NCBI GenBank assembly: GCA_019429305.1
Contig: JAHYIR010000005.1
Coordinates: 1-64,000 of the forward strand
Origin: Candidatus Cloacimonadota bacterium
Lineage (GTDB): Bacteria; Cloacimonadota; Cloacimonadia; Cloacimonadales; JAJBBL01
Direction: 5' to 3'
DNA length: 64,000 nucleotides
This document shows positions 9,913 to 19,515 of this stretch, piece by piece. How positions within the stretch are numbered: the stretch's first letter is position 1; the number at the start of each line of letters is the position of its first letter. The notes under the pieces are model-generated. The model saw only the letters and a list, made by a program, of their open reading frames with translations. It had not been told where the DNA came from and did not search any database. The translations under genes were made by a program, and so were the position numbers.

Positions 9913-10395
9913 TTATTCTGTAACTACCTCCCGACTCTCTTTTTGTTTTTCTTGCGTCTTGATTTTCAGAATATGGATTGTCACTCCAAGACCTATTAAG
10001 AGCAGAACGATTCTTACATACCATCTTTCCGGTGAGACGGCAAGAAATGCCGAACTAGCCAGAGTAATCCAGAGTACTGATAGCACCCCTATTTTCAATT
10101 CTAAGGGAATACCCTCTTTATTCCGATATCTTCGCAAATATTCTCCGAAAATCGGATTGGTATGCAACCAATTATAAAGTTTCGGAGATGCATTAGCAAA
10201 GAGCGCTGCCGATAGTAGAAGAAATGGGGTGGTTGGTAATAAAGGCAGAATAATACCAACCACTCCCAAGGTTAAAGATATCAAACCAATAGTAATAAAG
10301 ATAATCCTCTGGACTTTCTTGCCGGAATTTTTGAGTTTCCTCGTAACTATACTTTTTTGTGTAGTTACGAAAGGTTGCTTGTCATTTATACTCAT
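9913..10395 (-). CDS. YbaN/DUF454 family small membrane protein
   Basis: A 160-residue inner-membrane protein of unknown function. A basic N-terminus of about 28 residues is followed by hydrophobic segments near 30-65, with the family pattern GIILPLLPTTPFLLLSAALFA. The conserved NWLHTNPIFGEYLRRY loop follows, then two more hydrophobic segments (about 103-142). The C-terminus is charged. It sits 35 bases downstream of katA on the same strand, so it might be carried on the catalase transcript. No role in peroxide defence is known for the family. Confidence 0.85.
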   Translation of the reverse strand: MSINDKQPFVTTQKSIVTRKLKNSGKKVQRIIFITIGLISLTLGVVGIILPLLPTTPFLLLSAALFANASPKLYNWLHTNPIFGEYLRRYRNKEGIPLELKIGVLSVLWITLASSAFLAVSPERWYVRIVLLLIGLGVTIHILKIKTQEKQKESREVVTE

Positions 10396-10430
10396 AAGAT
10401 TATCTCCTATCGGTTTTGATCAATTTTTTT

Positions 10431-11897
10431 TTAACTCTCGTTTAAAGCTTCTTCTAAAGAGATTCCCAATGCTTTGGCGACACCTTCACCGTAAGGAGGA
10501 TCTACCTTATGACAATTGCGGATATGTCTTGTTTTGACATGTTTCGGAGCATCTCCCATATTACGGGCGGTGTTTTCATAGAGAACTTGTTGCTGTTCCG
10601 GTGTCATCAATCGATAAAGAGCCCGAGGTTGAGAGTAATAATCCTCATCTTCACGATGATCGTAATGATAGGCATCTCTATGTAGTTTCATTGGTGGTTC
10701 TGTAAATTCTGGTTGATCCTGCCATTCACCATAGCTGTTTGGTTCATATCCCAGTCTGCTTCCTTGATTGCCGTCAACTCGCATCTGTCCATCCCGGTGA
10801 TAGCTATGGAAAGGACACTTCGGTCTGTTGACCGGTATTTGATGATGATTAACACCAAGGCGATATCGTTGAGCATCTCCATAAGAGAATAGGCGTGCCT
10901 GCAATAGTCGATCAGGGGAATATCCTATACCCGGAACGATATTTGCCGGTGTAAAAGCTGCCTGTTCAACATCTGCAAAATAGTTCTCCGGATTACGGTT
11001 AAGCTCCAGAATACCAACTTCCATCATTGGATAGTCACCGTGTGGCCATACCTTAGTTATATCAAAGGGATTAAACGGACAATTCTCTGCCTGCTCTTCA
11101 GTCATGATTTGAATAGACATTTTCCATCGTGGAAACTCTTTACGTTCGATACTCTCATAAAGATCTCTTTGATGGCTTTCTCTGTCCTTACCTACAATAG
11201 CTTCAGCTTCCTGATCGGTTATGTTCTTAATTCCCTGCATGGTTTTAAGATGGAATTTTACCCACACCTTCTCATTCTTTTCATTGAACATAGAGAAAGT
11301 ATGGCAGCCATAACCATTCATATGACGATATGAATAAGGAATACCGCGATCACTCATAGTAATTGTTACTTGATGAATAGCTTCCGGTAACATTGTCCAG
11401 AAATCCCAATTGTTTCGAGCACTGCGCATATTGGTTCTGGGATCTCGTTTAATAGCATGGTTAAGATCCGGAAACTTGAGCGGATCTCTGATAAAGAATA
11501 CCGGAGTGTTGTTTCCCACTAAATCCCAGTTACCTTCTTCGGTATAGAATTTAACGGCAAATCCGCGAATATCTCTCTCGGCATCGGCAGCACCTCTTTC
11601 CCCGGCTACAGTAGAAAATCTCATAAAGACCTCTGTCTTCTTGCCAATCTCGGAAAAGATCTTGGCTTTGGTGTATTTAGTGATATCATGGGTCACGGTA
11701 AAATGCCCAAAAGCTCCTGACCCTTTGGCATGCATACGTCGTTCAGGGATTACTTCCCGGTCAAAATGAGCCAGCTTCTCCTGTAACCACATATCCTGCA
11801 TCAATATCGGACCTCTTGGTCCGGCGGTTGTTACATTCTGATTATCTACTACCGGTGCTCCGGCAACAGTAGTCAGCTTCGGTTTTTCTTCTTTCAT
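10431..11897 (-). CDS. katA: Monofunctional heme catalase (small-subunit type)
   Basis: It converts hydrogen peroxide to water and oxygen. The 488 residues fit the small-subunit catalases. Visible active-site elements are distal His56 in [13 protein letters not shown], the distal Asn at about 129-130 in VGNNTPVFF, and the proximal heme-ligand Tyr in [14 protein letters not shown]. The start codon overlaps the perR stop by 4 bases (ATGA), so the two genes are translationally coupled and almost certainly co-regulated. Its presence in a genome with a class II reductase and an H2-evolving hydrogenase suggests an anaerobe with some oxygen exposure. Confidence 0.97.
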   Translation of the reverse strand: MKEEKPKLTTVAGAPVVDNQNVTTAGPRGPILMQDMWLQEKLAHFDREVIPERRMHAKGSGAFGHFTVTHDITKYTKAKIFSEIGKKTEVFMRFSTVAGERGAADAERDIRGFAVKFYTEEGNWDLVGNNTPVFFIRDPLKFPDLNHAIKRDPRTNMRSARNNWDFWTMLPEAIHQVTITMSDRGIPYSYRHMNGYGCHTFSMFNEKNEKVWVKFHLKTMQGIKNITDQEAEAIVGKDRESHQRDLYESIERKEFPRWKMSIQIMTEEQAENCPFNPFDITKVWPHGDYPMMEVGILELNRNPENYFADVEQAAFTPANIVPGIGYSPDRLLQARLFSYGDAQRYRLGVNHHQIPVNRPKCPFHSYHRDGQMRVDGNQGSRLGYEPNSYGEWQDQPEFTEPPMKLHRDAYHYDHREDEDYYSQPRALYRLMTPEQQQVLYENTARNMGDAPKHVKTRHIRNCHKVDPPYGEGVAKALGISLEEALNES

Positions 11898-12382
11898 GTT
11901 TTACTCCTTTTTTGTTTATTTATTGGTGATTTGTTTTCTTTCTTATGACATTTATCACAAATACCCTGAACCTCGACTTGTAATGAGATTGTTTCGCCAT
12001 ATTCTTTGGCTTCTTTAGGGATTTTTAGCTTACTCAACTCTTTGTTGGTAAAGTCTCTGAGTATACGACAACGAATACAATAAAAGTGATGATGATGATC
12101 TGTCTTGCCATCAAAACGGATGCTTCCCCTATCTTGAGAGACTGTATTAATAAAACCTAGATCAGCCAGCATCCATAAAGTACGGTAAACAGTATCAAGA
12201 GAAACGGTCGGCATTTTCTTTTTCAATTTAGCATATATCTCTTCAGCACTGGGATGATTTTCACTTGTTGTTAAGAGCCGGTATATTGACAGTCTTTGAT
12301 GGGTAACTTTTATGCCTGCTTCCCTTGCTGCTTGCTGGAAATCATCCAATCTCCCTTTAATCTGCTTTTCAGTTAAATGCAT
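11894..12382 (-). CDS. perR: Fur/PerR-family peroxide-responsive repressor
   Basis: A 162-residue metal-dependent DNA-binding regulator. A winged helix occupies about residues 10-90 ([18 protein letters not shown] is the recognition region). A dimerisation domain follows with the His-rich metal site [11 protein letters not shown] and a structural zinc site of two CxxC pairs (CIRC and CDKC). Overlap with katA makes PerR the likely member of the family; Fur or Zur function cannot be excluded. A promoter with an imperfect palindrome lies just upstream, suggesting autoregulation of the perR-katA operon. Confidence 0.88.
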   Translation of the reverse strand: MHLTEKQIKGRLDDFQQAAREAGIKVTHQRLSIYRLLTTSENHPSAEEIYAKLKKKMPTVSLDTVYRTLWMLADLGFINTVSQDRGSIRFDGKTDHHHHFYCIRCRILRDFTNKELSKLKIPKEAKEYGETISLQVEVQGICDKCHKKENKSPINKQKRSKT

Positions 12383-12400
12383 AATATTTCCTATTTAGGT

Positions 12401-12449
12401 ATAATTACTAACTAAGAAACAATTAGTATTAGGTCGCATTTTGAGTCAA
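12401..12449 (-). promoter_or_regulatory. Candidate promoter and PerR-type operator of perR-katA
   Basis: On the minus strand TTGACT (-35-like, 12449-12444) is followed about 15 bases later by TACTAA. This overlaps an imperfect palindrome with outer arms TACTAA and TTAGTA around an 11-base centre. An AT-rich palindrome over a -10 region fits a PerR box. The match is loose and the call is inference. Confidence 0.35.
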
Positions 12450-12599
12450 GCCATATTTTTTTATTAATGAGTATTTAGCTAGCTAAGCTAACTTTCGCTA
12501 GCTATAATAAGATGCAATAGGAGCTAATCAGAATAGTAAGATTACAAGATTCAGAAGTCTAAAAGTTTAGAGGTCAGTTATTTATAAGGGTGAAAAGTT

Positions 12600-13193
12600 T
12601 TATTTCATGCCGTACCATGGTTCGGAGTTTAGATCATCAAAGAAGAGAGTTCTGTTCTCTTCAGCAGCGATCTTTTCTCCGGCTTCCCTTGCCAGTTTAA
12701 AATTCTTTTCGAACTCGGTAGTATTACCGGCTGAGGCATAAGCTCTCGCCATTGCTTCATAAGCATAAGCGAGATCAAAATCAAGGAAACCATGCTCTTT
12801 GGTCAGTGCAAGACAATTTTCTGCATGATAAACAGCAGCTTCAGGACGGTTGAGTACTGCGTAAACACGTGAAATTAACCATTCTCCTCTCTGCAGATTA
12901 ATAGCTGTACCGATCCTGCTCCAATGGTAAAGAGAAGTATGAGCAGCATGGATCATCATATCTTTGTCCTGCTGAGTTTTCTCTTCTTTATCCAATAGAT
13001 TCCAGACCAGATTGTTCAATCCGATAGCATATTTTTGGTGAAATTCATTTTCGGTTAACTTGATCTCTTCGGTCATCTCATTATCCTGATTCATAGTCTC
13101 TGCAAAGCAACAGAGCATAGTTGACAACAATAAAGCTATTATAAATATGATACAAAGACAATGTCTTTTATTTTTCTGATAATCATTGAACAT
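12600..13193 (-). CDS. Exported TPR-like protein of unknown function
   Basis: A 197-residue protein. The N-terminus is basic and then strongly hydrophobic (about 12-31, ending near CCFAE), which is a signal peptide or anchor. The remainder is alpha-helical with tetratricopeptide-like spacing (YHAENCLALTKEHG, AYAYEAMARAYASAGN, FEKNFKLAREAGEKIA). The protein probably sits in the periplasm and binds a partner. I do not recognise a named family. The following gene on the strand (perR) is 217 bases away, so it probably has its own terminator. Confidence 0.7.
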   Translation of the reverse strand: MFNDYQKNKRHCLCIIFIIALLLSTMLCCFAETMNQDNEMTEEIKLTENEFHQKYAIGLNNLVWNLLDKEEKTQQDKDMMIHAAHTSLYHWSRIGTAINLQRGEWLISRVYAVLNRPEAAVYHAENCLALTKEHGFLDFDLAYAYEAMARAYASAGNTTEFEKNFKLAREAGEKIAAEENRTLFFDDLNSEPWYGMK

Positions 13194-13216
13194 TTCTTAT
13201 CTCCTAATATGGATTA

Positions 13217-13486
13217 TTAATAATTAACTTCCAATTTCTCACGGGAAATTACTTCATAATACTCGGTAGCATTTTTCTTAGAAACGTTTCCCAGCGGGAT
13301 TTTTATGATTTTGATCACGGTTAGATAACCATAAATAGAGTATTGGAGAGTATCATTTTCGTGTACTGTAGAACTCGCTTTAACAGGTTCTCCATTGATA
13401 AGAACCAGTTGATGATCACAGGCTTTTTTTGCCACACTTCTGCTCTTCACAAGGCATAGTTTGTTCATTAGTTGATCGATTCTCAT
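13217..13486 (-). CDS. Small S4-domain RNA-binding protein (RqcP/Hsp15-like)
   Basis: An 89-residue protein that is essentially one S4 domain. MRIDQLMNKLCLVKSRSVAKKACDH-type helices are followed by the beta loop VLINGEPVKASSTVHENDTL. Family members bind stalled 50S subunits carrying peptidyl-tRNA, or rRNA. This one lacks the basic C-terminal tail typical of Hsp15, so RqcP-like is the closer guess. It sits between the TPR-like gene and the GHL10 gene on the same strand. Confidence 0.8.
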   Translation of the reverse strand: MRIDQLMNKLCLVKSRSVAKKACDHQLVLINGEPVKASSTVHENDTLQYSIYGYLTVIKIIKIPLGNVSKKNATEYYEVISREKLEVNY

Positions 13487-13526
13487 ATCTAACTCCGTTT
13501 AATCAAGGATTCACCCTTTCTATTTT

Positions 13527-14906
13527 TTAATCGGTGAAACTGAGATTATATTTAACAGGAAATACTTGCGGAGAAGAAGGGATGTATATATTGCTGGAAA
13601 AGACAACATTGATCCCCTTTTCTGTTTTCAGCCAATAATTACCCGGCTTCAGCTGATTAAAGAAAAAGAAGCCGTTCTCATCAGTATAAGTTTTGATGGC
13701 ATTACCATTAAGAGATACCGGTATTTTAGCTAATGCTTTTCCGTTCTGATCAGTAATGTAGCCAAAGATGAAGTTATTGGAGAGTGAGTTAGCAGGTGAG
13801 GAATTTCCTTCTAATGCTTTGTTCAAGACGAAGTTATTATTTGCTCTGATTCCGGTATAGGAGAAGAGTGCAATCCCAGGAAATCCTAATCTTTTACTGA
13901 GTAGGATCTTGCTACTTATCAGGTTTGGTGAGTAAGGACGACCATTTTCTGTCCAAGTACGAAGCCCGACAATAATACGGTCTTTCCATTTCTGAACTTC
14001 TAGCAATTCTCTATTAACAACTTCATCTGAGGTAGAATAAGACATAATATAGGCATAGTCGATATAACCATCTTCCAGCCATTCTGTCCAGTTTTGGGAG
14101 TATCTCATTTTTGCCTTGTTAAGGTCACTAATTACAGCTGCTGATACGATCAAATCAGGATTATGATACTTCATCTCAGCATAAAAGCGACGTACAAACC
14201 GATTAATCTGCTCCTCTTTCCATTTATGAAAACTGTTCGATTCAAAATCGGATTGATTGTACTGCTCAATTGCAGCCGGATTATAACCGAATTGACTGTC
14301 CGGATACCTGATATAATCTAACTGAATACCTTGAACCTGATAATTACTGACAATATCGAGAAAAACAGTGATCAGATAATCCTGTATCTCCGGTACACCG
14401 GGATCAAGATAAGCCCCTTCATAGGAGTTGTATGACATCTTAGTACCCAAAAAATCCTTTGTGAACCATTCACTACGTGTCTTATAAAGGTGTTCAATAG
14501 CAATGTTTTCGATAGTTCTGGGAGTTGCAACAAAAACAGTGACCCAGGCATGGATCTCCAAATTTGTATCGATGGTATTTTCTATCAGGTAAGCCAATGG
14601 ATCAAAGACCTCACAATTAAGGATATAACTCCTCGGTTCCGGATTATAGTAGGTATCGAAAAACCTGTTTGGTATATATAGGGCATCAGAACGATATCTT
14701 GTATGAGCGAAGATCTGAGTTATGTTATGTGACAGCGCAAAGGCGATCATTTTATCTATTTTTTCCGGAGTATTCAGATCCCACGCTGTAACCCAGAGAG
14801 CTCTGATATCAGCACAGATTGATTGGCTGCTCAGCATGATCAGAGCAGTCAAAAGCAAGAGGGTCAGTAATCTGATTTTTCTACTTTTTCTACAGAGCAT
14901 TGGCAA
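13527..14906 (-). CDS. Exported family-10-like glycoside hydrolase (GHL10) with carboxypeptidase-regulatory-like domain
   Basis: A 459-residue exported protein. The signal peptide is basic then hydrophobic (about 9-32, ending near ICA). The GHL10 (DUF187) barrel begins with IRALWVTAWDLNTPEKI and includes FAHTRYRSDALY, IHAWVTVF, and the catalytic-strand pattern GIQLDYIRYP. The last 80 or so residues form a carboxypeptidase-regulatory-like beta domain (GYITDQNGKALAKIPVSL, TDENGFFFF). Family members act on peptidoglycan or other polysaccharides; the substrate here is unknown. The first 43 bases overlap the end of xseA, so the two are coupled. Confidence 0.83.
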   Translation of the reverse strand: MPMLCRKSRKIRLLTLLLLTALIMLSSQSICADIRALWVTAWDLNTPEKIDKMIAFALSHNITQIFAHTRYRSDALYIPNRFFDTYYNPEPRSYILNCEVFDPLAYLIENTIDTNLEIHAWVTVFVATPRTIENIAIEHLYKTRSEWFTKDFLGTKMSYNSYEGAYLDPGVPEIQDYLITVFLDIVSNYQVQGIQLDYIRYPDSQFGYNPAAIEQYNQSDFESNSFHKWKEEQINRFVRRFYAEMKYHNPDLIVSAAVISDLNKAKMRYSQNWTEWLEDGYIDYAYIMSYSTSDEVVNRELLEVQKWKDRIIVGLRTWTENGRPYSPNLISSKILLSKRLGFPGIALFSYTGIRANNNFVLNKALEGNSSPANSLSNNFIFGYITDQNGKALAKIPVSLNGNAIKTYTDENGFFFFNQLKPGNYWLKTEKGINVVFSSNIYIPSSPQVFPVKYNLSFTD

Positions 14907-16216
14907 GTTCCGTCTTGTAATTTTATTTCCAGTGATCGAGTTTTATCTATTTTATCAACCGAATTTATTATCTTTTTTTCCTGTCTGATAATTCCATATC
15001 CTCTTTTAAGTGCTTCATAGGGAGATAGTTTACTGAGTTCATGACTTAAGTTATTCAGTTTTTCTTTCTCTCGTGAGGCAAGATTCATTGTTAAGTTGAT
15101 CATTTTATTGGTAGTTTTCTCCAGCTTCATTCTATCCTGATGTATGATCTCACTACTCTTTCTATTGCTGAGATAGACAAGTTTATCCTGAAGATTGCGG
15201 TTTTGATTTCTCAATTCCGGAATGATTTTCAAACTATTGGCTAAAGATACTACCGCCTCGTCTAATTGTTGTTGAAACTTGAAAAGCATAGACTGAGGAT
15301 GTTTTTGGTAAAGAGTTTTTTCTGCAGATCGAAGAAAGTGCTTATAATGCAAAAGTTGTTGAGCAGTTCTTACTTTTAGTTGCTTCTGATATTGCTTGAG
15401 TTGTTGTAGTATTTCCTGTTTATCCGGAACGGCTAATTCAGCAGCTGCAGATGGTGTAGGTGCTCTTAGATCAGCAACAAAATCAGCAATTGTAAAATCT
15501 ATTTCATGTCCTACTGCCGAAATAACCGGGATTTGGGAAGCAAATATCGTTCTTGCCAACTCTTCATCGTTGAAACAGAACAGGTCCTCTTGAGAACCGC
15601 CTCCTCTACCGATAATAATTATCTCGACAGTAAACTGCTCATTGAAATATCTCAATCCTGCGATCAGTTCCTGTACAGCTTTATCACCCTGTACTGCAGC
15701 TGGATATAGATAAATATGGCAAGGAAATCTTCGGGTCAGAATGTTCTTTATATCCTGAAAAGCAGCACCGGTAGGAGAGGTAATTATCCCTATTGATTCC
15801 GGATATTCCGGGATCGGCTTCTTATGACGGGAATCGAACAAACCCTCTTCATCGAGTTTTTTCTTCAGAGCATTGAACTTTATCTGCAGTTCACCAATGC
15901 CGGCAGGAAGCATCTGCCTGACCAACAATTGATATTGCCCCGATTTCTCATAGACATCGACTTTCCCGAAGCAGAGGACTTTGTCACCCTCTTGAGGATA
16001 ATAGGTCGAACTGATATTATATTGTTTGAAAAAGGCACAGCGGATAGTGCTTTCTTTATCTTTCAGGGAGAAATAGGTATGACCGGAAGAGTGCGAAGTA
16101 TAATTAGCCACTTCTCCTTCTACCCAGAGTAAAGGCAGATTCTGATCTATGAGGTTTTTGATTATCTTGTTTACGTCAGAAACGCTAAATATATCTTCTT
16201 TCTTGATCTCTAACAT
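14864..16216 (-). CDS. xseA: Exodeoxyribonuclease VII large subunit
   Basis: The large subunit of the nuclease that cuts single-stranded DNA into oligonucleotides during mismatch repair and recombination. The 450 residues show an N-terminal OB fold (about 5-105), then the catalytic core with GRGGGSQEDL at 203-212 and the DFVADLRAPTPSAAAE block at 245-260. A long coiled-coil tail follows, for the small subunits. The small-subunit gene xseB, often adjacent, is not seen here; the 3' end runs instead into the glycosidase gene. Confidence 0.95.
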   Translation of the reverse strand: MLEIKKEDIFSVSDVNKIIKNLIDQNLPLLWVEGEVANYTSHSSGHTYFSLKDKESTIRCAFFKQYNISSTYYPQEGDKVLCFGKVDVYEKSGQYQLLVRQMLPAGIGELQIKFNALKKKLDEEGLFDSRHKKPIPEYPESIGIITSPTGAAFQDIKNILTRRFPCHIYLYPAAVQGDKAVQELIAGLRYFNEQFTVEIIIIGRGGGSQEDLFCFNDEELARTIFASQIPVISAVGHEIDFTIADFVADLRAPTPSAAAELAVPDKQEILQQLKQYQKQLKVRTAQQLLHYKHFLRSAEKTLYQKHPQSMLFKFQQQLDEAVVSLANSLKIIPELRNQNRNLQDKLVYLSNRKSSEIIHQDRMKLEKTTNKMINLTMNLASREKEKLNNLSHELSKLSPYEALKRGYGIIRQEKKIINSVDKIDKTRSLEIKLQDGTCQCSVEKVEKSDY

Positions 16217-16369
16217 AATTATTCAATACCTGATTTGGATTACTATTTTCGACCATTTGTCACTCAGGGTGACACAGAGAGAAAACTTCATCGATTCCCG
16301 TGCCACTCCAGTTGAGATCTTTCCGCTGCCTTGACTTCGGTATGTGCCGAAATATCACCTGATTTATCA

Positions 16370-17125
16370 TCATAACTTTCCGACAGGTGCCAGATAGACA
16401 ACAAATTCATCATCACCATCGAGTTGTAACGCTTGATCGATCTTTTCCTGATCGTAAGCAGCGATACCACAGGTACCTAAACCTAGTGCCTCAGCCACAA
16501 TATAGAGATTCTGACAGATATGTCCGGCATCAAGCAGGATCAATTTGGCTGCTTCACCGTTATAACGCCATTCGGTGCGGTAAGGAATGGCAACCCATAA
16601 GAAAACAACAGGGGCTTGAGCAACAAAACTTTGTCCCATTGTAGCTTCTGTGATCATATCTTCTGTGCAGATTATCTGCTCTTCTTTGACTAATTGATGC
16701 TCAACACCTAAGTAACGATAAACACCGGACTCAATACCGGCAACCCGGTTAATGATCAGATAGGTTTCTAAGGGATGTCTTGCTCCGGCAGATGGAACAG
16801 TGCGTAAAGCAACAGAATAATCATCACCACGCTTAAAGATTCGCTGAACACCATTAGTAAACCACAGGAGCAGAGATAGTTTCTCCTGTGTGAGCGATTC
16901 CTCAGTGTATTTTCTCCTACTGCGTCGGTTTTCCAGACAGTTGAAAATATGACTGTTCTTAACGAATGATTGATCCGGCTTTGGTAAGTCAATGACCTTA
17001 CTCACCTCCGAAACAGGTTTCTGCAGCGGGGGGCAGGGGAGACCTTGCATCTGGTCGGTCACAATATCATGTAATTCATTGAAATGTGTCTTGGCATTTT
17101 CTCGATGATTCTTAGCATCTTTCAT
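16370..17125 (-). CDS. SagB-type nitroreductase-fold oxidoreductase
   Basis: A 251-residue FMN-dependent oxidoreductase of the SagB/ThcOx type. The FMN-binding NRRSRRKYTEESLT lies near 66-79, with VPSAGARHPLETY near 109-121 and the C-terminal ALGLGTCGIAAYD. SagB enzymes oxidise thiazolines and oxazolines in peptide maturation, but stand-alone copies are common and not tied to peptides. No cyclodehydratase or precursor peptide is nearby. A typical SD (AAGGGAA) precedes the ATG. The substrate is unknown. Confidence 0.85.
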   Translation of the reverse strand: MKDAKNHRENAKTHFNELHDIVTDQMQGLPCPPLQKPVSEVSKVIDLPKPDQSFVKNSHIFNCLENRRSRRKYTEESLTQEKLSLLLWFTNGVQRIFKRGDDYSVALRTVPSAGARHPLETYLIINRVAGIESGVYRYLGVEHQLVKEEQIICTEDMITEATMGQSFVAQAPVVFLWVAIPYRTEWRYNGEAAKLILLDAGHICQNLYIVAEALGLGTCGIAAYDQEKIDQALQLDGDDEFVVYLAPVGKL

Positions 17126-17254
17126 GGTTTTTCCCTTATCCTATTGTTCTGAAAAACATTAATAACTTTGATTAAAGGGTGTTACTGTCAACCAAAAAAA
17201 AAGAGAAAAGCAACATCTGTATCAAGTGGTATTACACTTTAAAAAAGATATCGT

Positions 17255-17301
17255 TTGATCACAGAACAGTTAAGTTTTTTACAGTCATCTTAAGTGATCA
17301 A
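17255..17301. other. Inverted repeat in the PiT-SagB gap
   Basis: The arms TTGATCAC (17255-17262) and GTGATCAA (17294-17301) are perfect, with further TTAAG/CTTAA complementarity inside. It lies downstream of the PiT gene and upstream of the SagB gene, so it could be a terminator stem or an operator. No clear T-run follows. The rest of the 17126-17386 gap shows nothing else. Confidence 0.35.
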
Positions 17302-17386
17302 TTATCTCCTTGTGTATGAAGAAGATTATTTTTTTCTTTTTTATTAAAGTTCATTGGTGACTTTATCAGTCCCTATTCAAGGAAGA

Positions 17387-18865
17387 TCATTTTCTCCTGA
17401 TCAAGAACAGTTCACGCAGGTATTGCAATATTCGTCTCAGATCTTGATTATATTCAAGATTTTCTTCCGTCTCTTCTTTGAATCGCCATTCATCGGATAA
17501 TTGTTGTAAAGTTTCATAAAACTCCCATTCAAAGAAAAAAGTTTGTCCTTTAAGTGAATTGAGAGTCATTAATTGCCGTGATGTTAACATCTCCGGCGCA
17601 ATTTGCCGTAATAGCAATTTACTGATCTCCATCTCAAGTATTGCTGAGTAATATCTGATTTTCGCTCTCTGTTCCGTATCCCTGACCCCAATTTCATTCA
17701 GATAGCGATTTAATCTTCTAATATTGCCGAACTCCATTCCGGCAAGCAATTCTAGATCATCCCCCGGAATATCTTCTTCCTGCAATCTTTCAATTACTAC
17801 ATCAGGAAAGGCATATACCGTTTCGTGATAGACATGCTGATCGAAGACATTCTGGACAAAAAATAGTGCAACAAAGGCGATCAATCCGGCTATTACAGGA
17901 GTTGTTACCCAACCGGAAGATATTCTTCCCAGTACATTCCACTGGATATTCCTACCACCTTTCGCTATGGCAATTCCAATTATAGCTCCTATAACTGCCT
18001 GAGAACTCGATACGGGAACGAGTGGTAAAGCAGGTAGATTATGGGATAACAACCAGTCTCTCAATCCCTGTGAGGCAAAAAGATACAACACCAATGAATG
18101 AGATAAAACAACAATAAAAGCAGTGACCGGGGATAAGCGGAAAAGATCTTTCCCGACAGTTCTCATGACTTTAAATGAATAGGTAAAGACACCAATAGAG
18201 ATAGCTATAGCACCAAGGAAAAAGAGCTGCTGGACTGAAGATATCGTTATAAAATCTCCGATCAGGATCTCTTGAAAAGGGGAGGTCGGGACAAAAACAC
18301 CAACAACATTAGCTATATTGTTGGCACCTAAGCTATAGGCACCAAAAGCACCAACTATGATCAAGGCGGTACGAGTAATGGCATCCATAGTGATCAAGTG
18401 GATCTTGGAGTTTTCTAAAAAATATTTTGTTATCCAGTAGAGTATGATCGCAAAAAAGGCAGATATAACCGGGCATAGAACCCATGTAAGAACTATCTTG
18501 GTTAACGAAGTAAGATCAGTAGGAGAGCCACTAAAGATATTCCAGCCGATAATAGCTCCAACAATAGCTTGAGATGTCGAGACCGGTAAGCGTAATCTAG
18601 TCATAAAAGTAACGGTAAATCCAGCTGCAAAAGCAACAGCAAAAGCACCGGGGAGTGTATTGACAGCTCCCAACTCTCCCAGAATATGAGTTGCCCCCGA
18701 TCCTTCCAGCACTGCTCCCAATATAACACAGATCGAGGCGATCAAAGCGGCAGTCTTGAATTTGATCATTTTGGTGCCTACTGCCGTTCCGAAGACATTG
18801 GCAGCATCATTGGCGCCTAAAGACCAACCTAAAAAGAGACCACTCGATAGGAAAAAGAGTATCAT
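17387..18865 (-). CDS. Inorganic phosphate transporter, PiT family, with hydrophilic C-terminal extension
   Basis: A 492-residue inner-membrane symporter. The two inverted PiT signature repeats are visible: GANDAANVFGTAVG near 17-30 and GANNIANVVGVFVP near 180-193, each in its own membrane half. PVSTSQAIVG and PVSSSQAVIG follow each. About 10-12 membrane segments fill residues 1-345. The last 145 residues or so are charged and helical, which is unusual for the family. A DUF47 gene lies 5 bases upstream, the standard partner of low-affinity phosphate transporters. Confidence 0.92.
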   Translation of the reverse strand: MILFFLSSGLFLGWSLGANDAANVFGTAVGTKMIKFKTAALIASICVILGAVLEGSGATHILGELGAVNTLPGAFAVAFAAGFTVTFMTRLRLPVSTSQAIVGAIIGWNIFSGSPTDLTSLTKIVLTWVLCPVISAFFAIILYWITKYFLENSKIHLITMDAITRTALIIVGAFGAYSLGANNIANVVGVFVPTSPFQEILIGDFITISSVQQLFFLGAIAISIGVFTYSFKVMRTVGKDLFRLSPVTAFIVVLSHSLVLYLFASQGLRDWLLSHNLPALPLVPVSSSQAVIGAIIGIAIAKGGRNIQWNVLGRISSGWVTTPVIAGLIAFVALFFVQNVFDQHVYHETVYAFPDVVIERLQEEDIPGDDLELLAGMEFGNIRRLNRYLNEIGVRDTEQRAKIRYYSAILEMEISKLLLRQIAPEMLTSRQLMTLNSLKGQTFFFEWEFYETLQQLSDEWRFKEETEENLEYNQDLRRILQYLRELFLIRRK

Positions 18866-18870
18866 ATTAA

Positions 18871-19515
18871 TTAGATCATTCGTTTAATAGTATAAATTGC
18901 CAATCTGTCTGTGACCGATTCTGCACAATCGGAGATAGATTCAATGCTCGAAGCAAAAAAACGAAGATGAATCTTGCTGCTTAAGTCTAATTCATCGGCA
19001 AATATCTGTGTCTTTAGTTTGACAGCTATATCGTCGGTCTCCTTCTCATAGAAACCGACTTTGTGGATGTGGTCGTTAACAGATTTAATATCCTTGAAAA
19101 AAGCTCTAACAGATCTGACTAACCACTCTACTGATTGGATAGAAGAATCGGTAAGCTCATTAAAGAGAACATCGAATTTGGAGGGGATATCTGGTCTCTC
19201 TATCGAAAATTGCTGTAGAGTATGCTTCATTGAGTCGATAACATTGTCGGTATTTTCCAAGATTGCCAGAACATCGCCGCGGTTTTCTGGGATCAAGGTT
19301 CGCATATAGAGTTGCTTTTCTACAACCAGTCTCAACTCGTCAGCTTTTCGTTCATAATCTATCACTCTTTCCAAACGGGCTTCAAATTCTTCAGTATTAT
19401 CCTTGAGATAGTTATCGATAGCTTTCTTGAAGATCAAACCGCTCTCGGAAACAAGGTCAAGGAATTCATCTATTTGGTTTTCAATTACTTTGGATATTTT
19501 TAACATCATTGCCAT
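18871..19515 (-). CDS. DUF47 family PhoU-like protein
   Basis: A 214-residue all-helical cytoplasmic protein of the DUF47/PhoU-like family, believed to regulate the phosphate transporter beside it. The pattern of paired acidic and basic helices includes ERKADELRLVVEKQLYMRT near 51-69 and FYEKETDDIAVKLKTQIF further on. The downstream PiT gene starts after 5 bases. AAGGAGAG lies about 9 bases before the ATG at 19515; a second Met two codons later is also possible. Confidence 0.88.
   Translation of the reverse strand: MAMMLKISKVIENQIDEFLDLVSESGLIFKKAIDNYLKDNTEEFEARLERVIDYERKADELRLVVEKQLYMRTLIPENRGDVLAILENTDNVIDSMKHTLQQFSIERPDIPSKFDVLFNELTDSSIQSVEWLVRSVRAFFKDIKSVNDHIHKVGFYEKETDDIAVKLKTQIFADELDLSSKIHLRFFASSIESISDCAESVTDRLAIYTIKRMI

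Noticed and set aside
16288-16470. 60-codon minus-strand frame overlapping the SagB gene
   Set aside because: An out-of-frame shadow of the SagB-type gene without SD or hydrophobic or conserved pattern.
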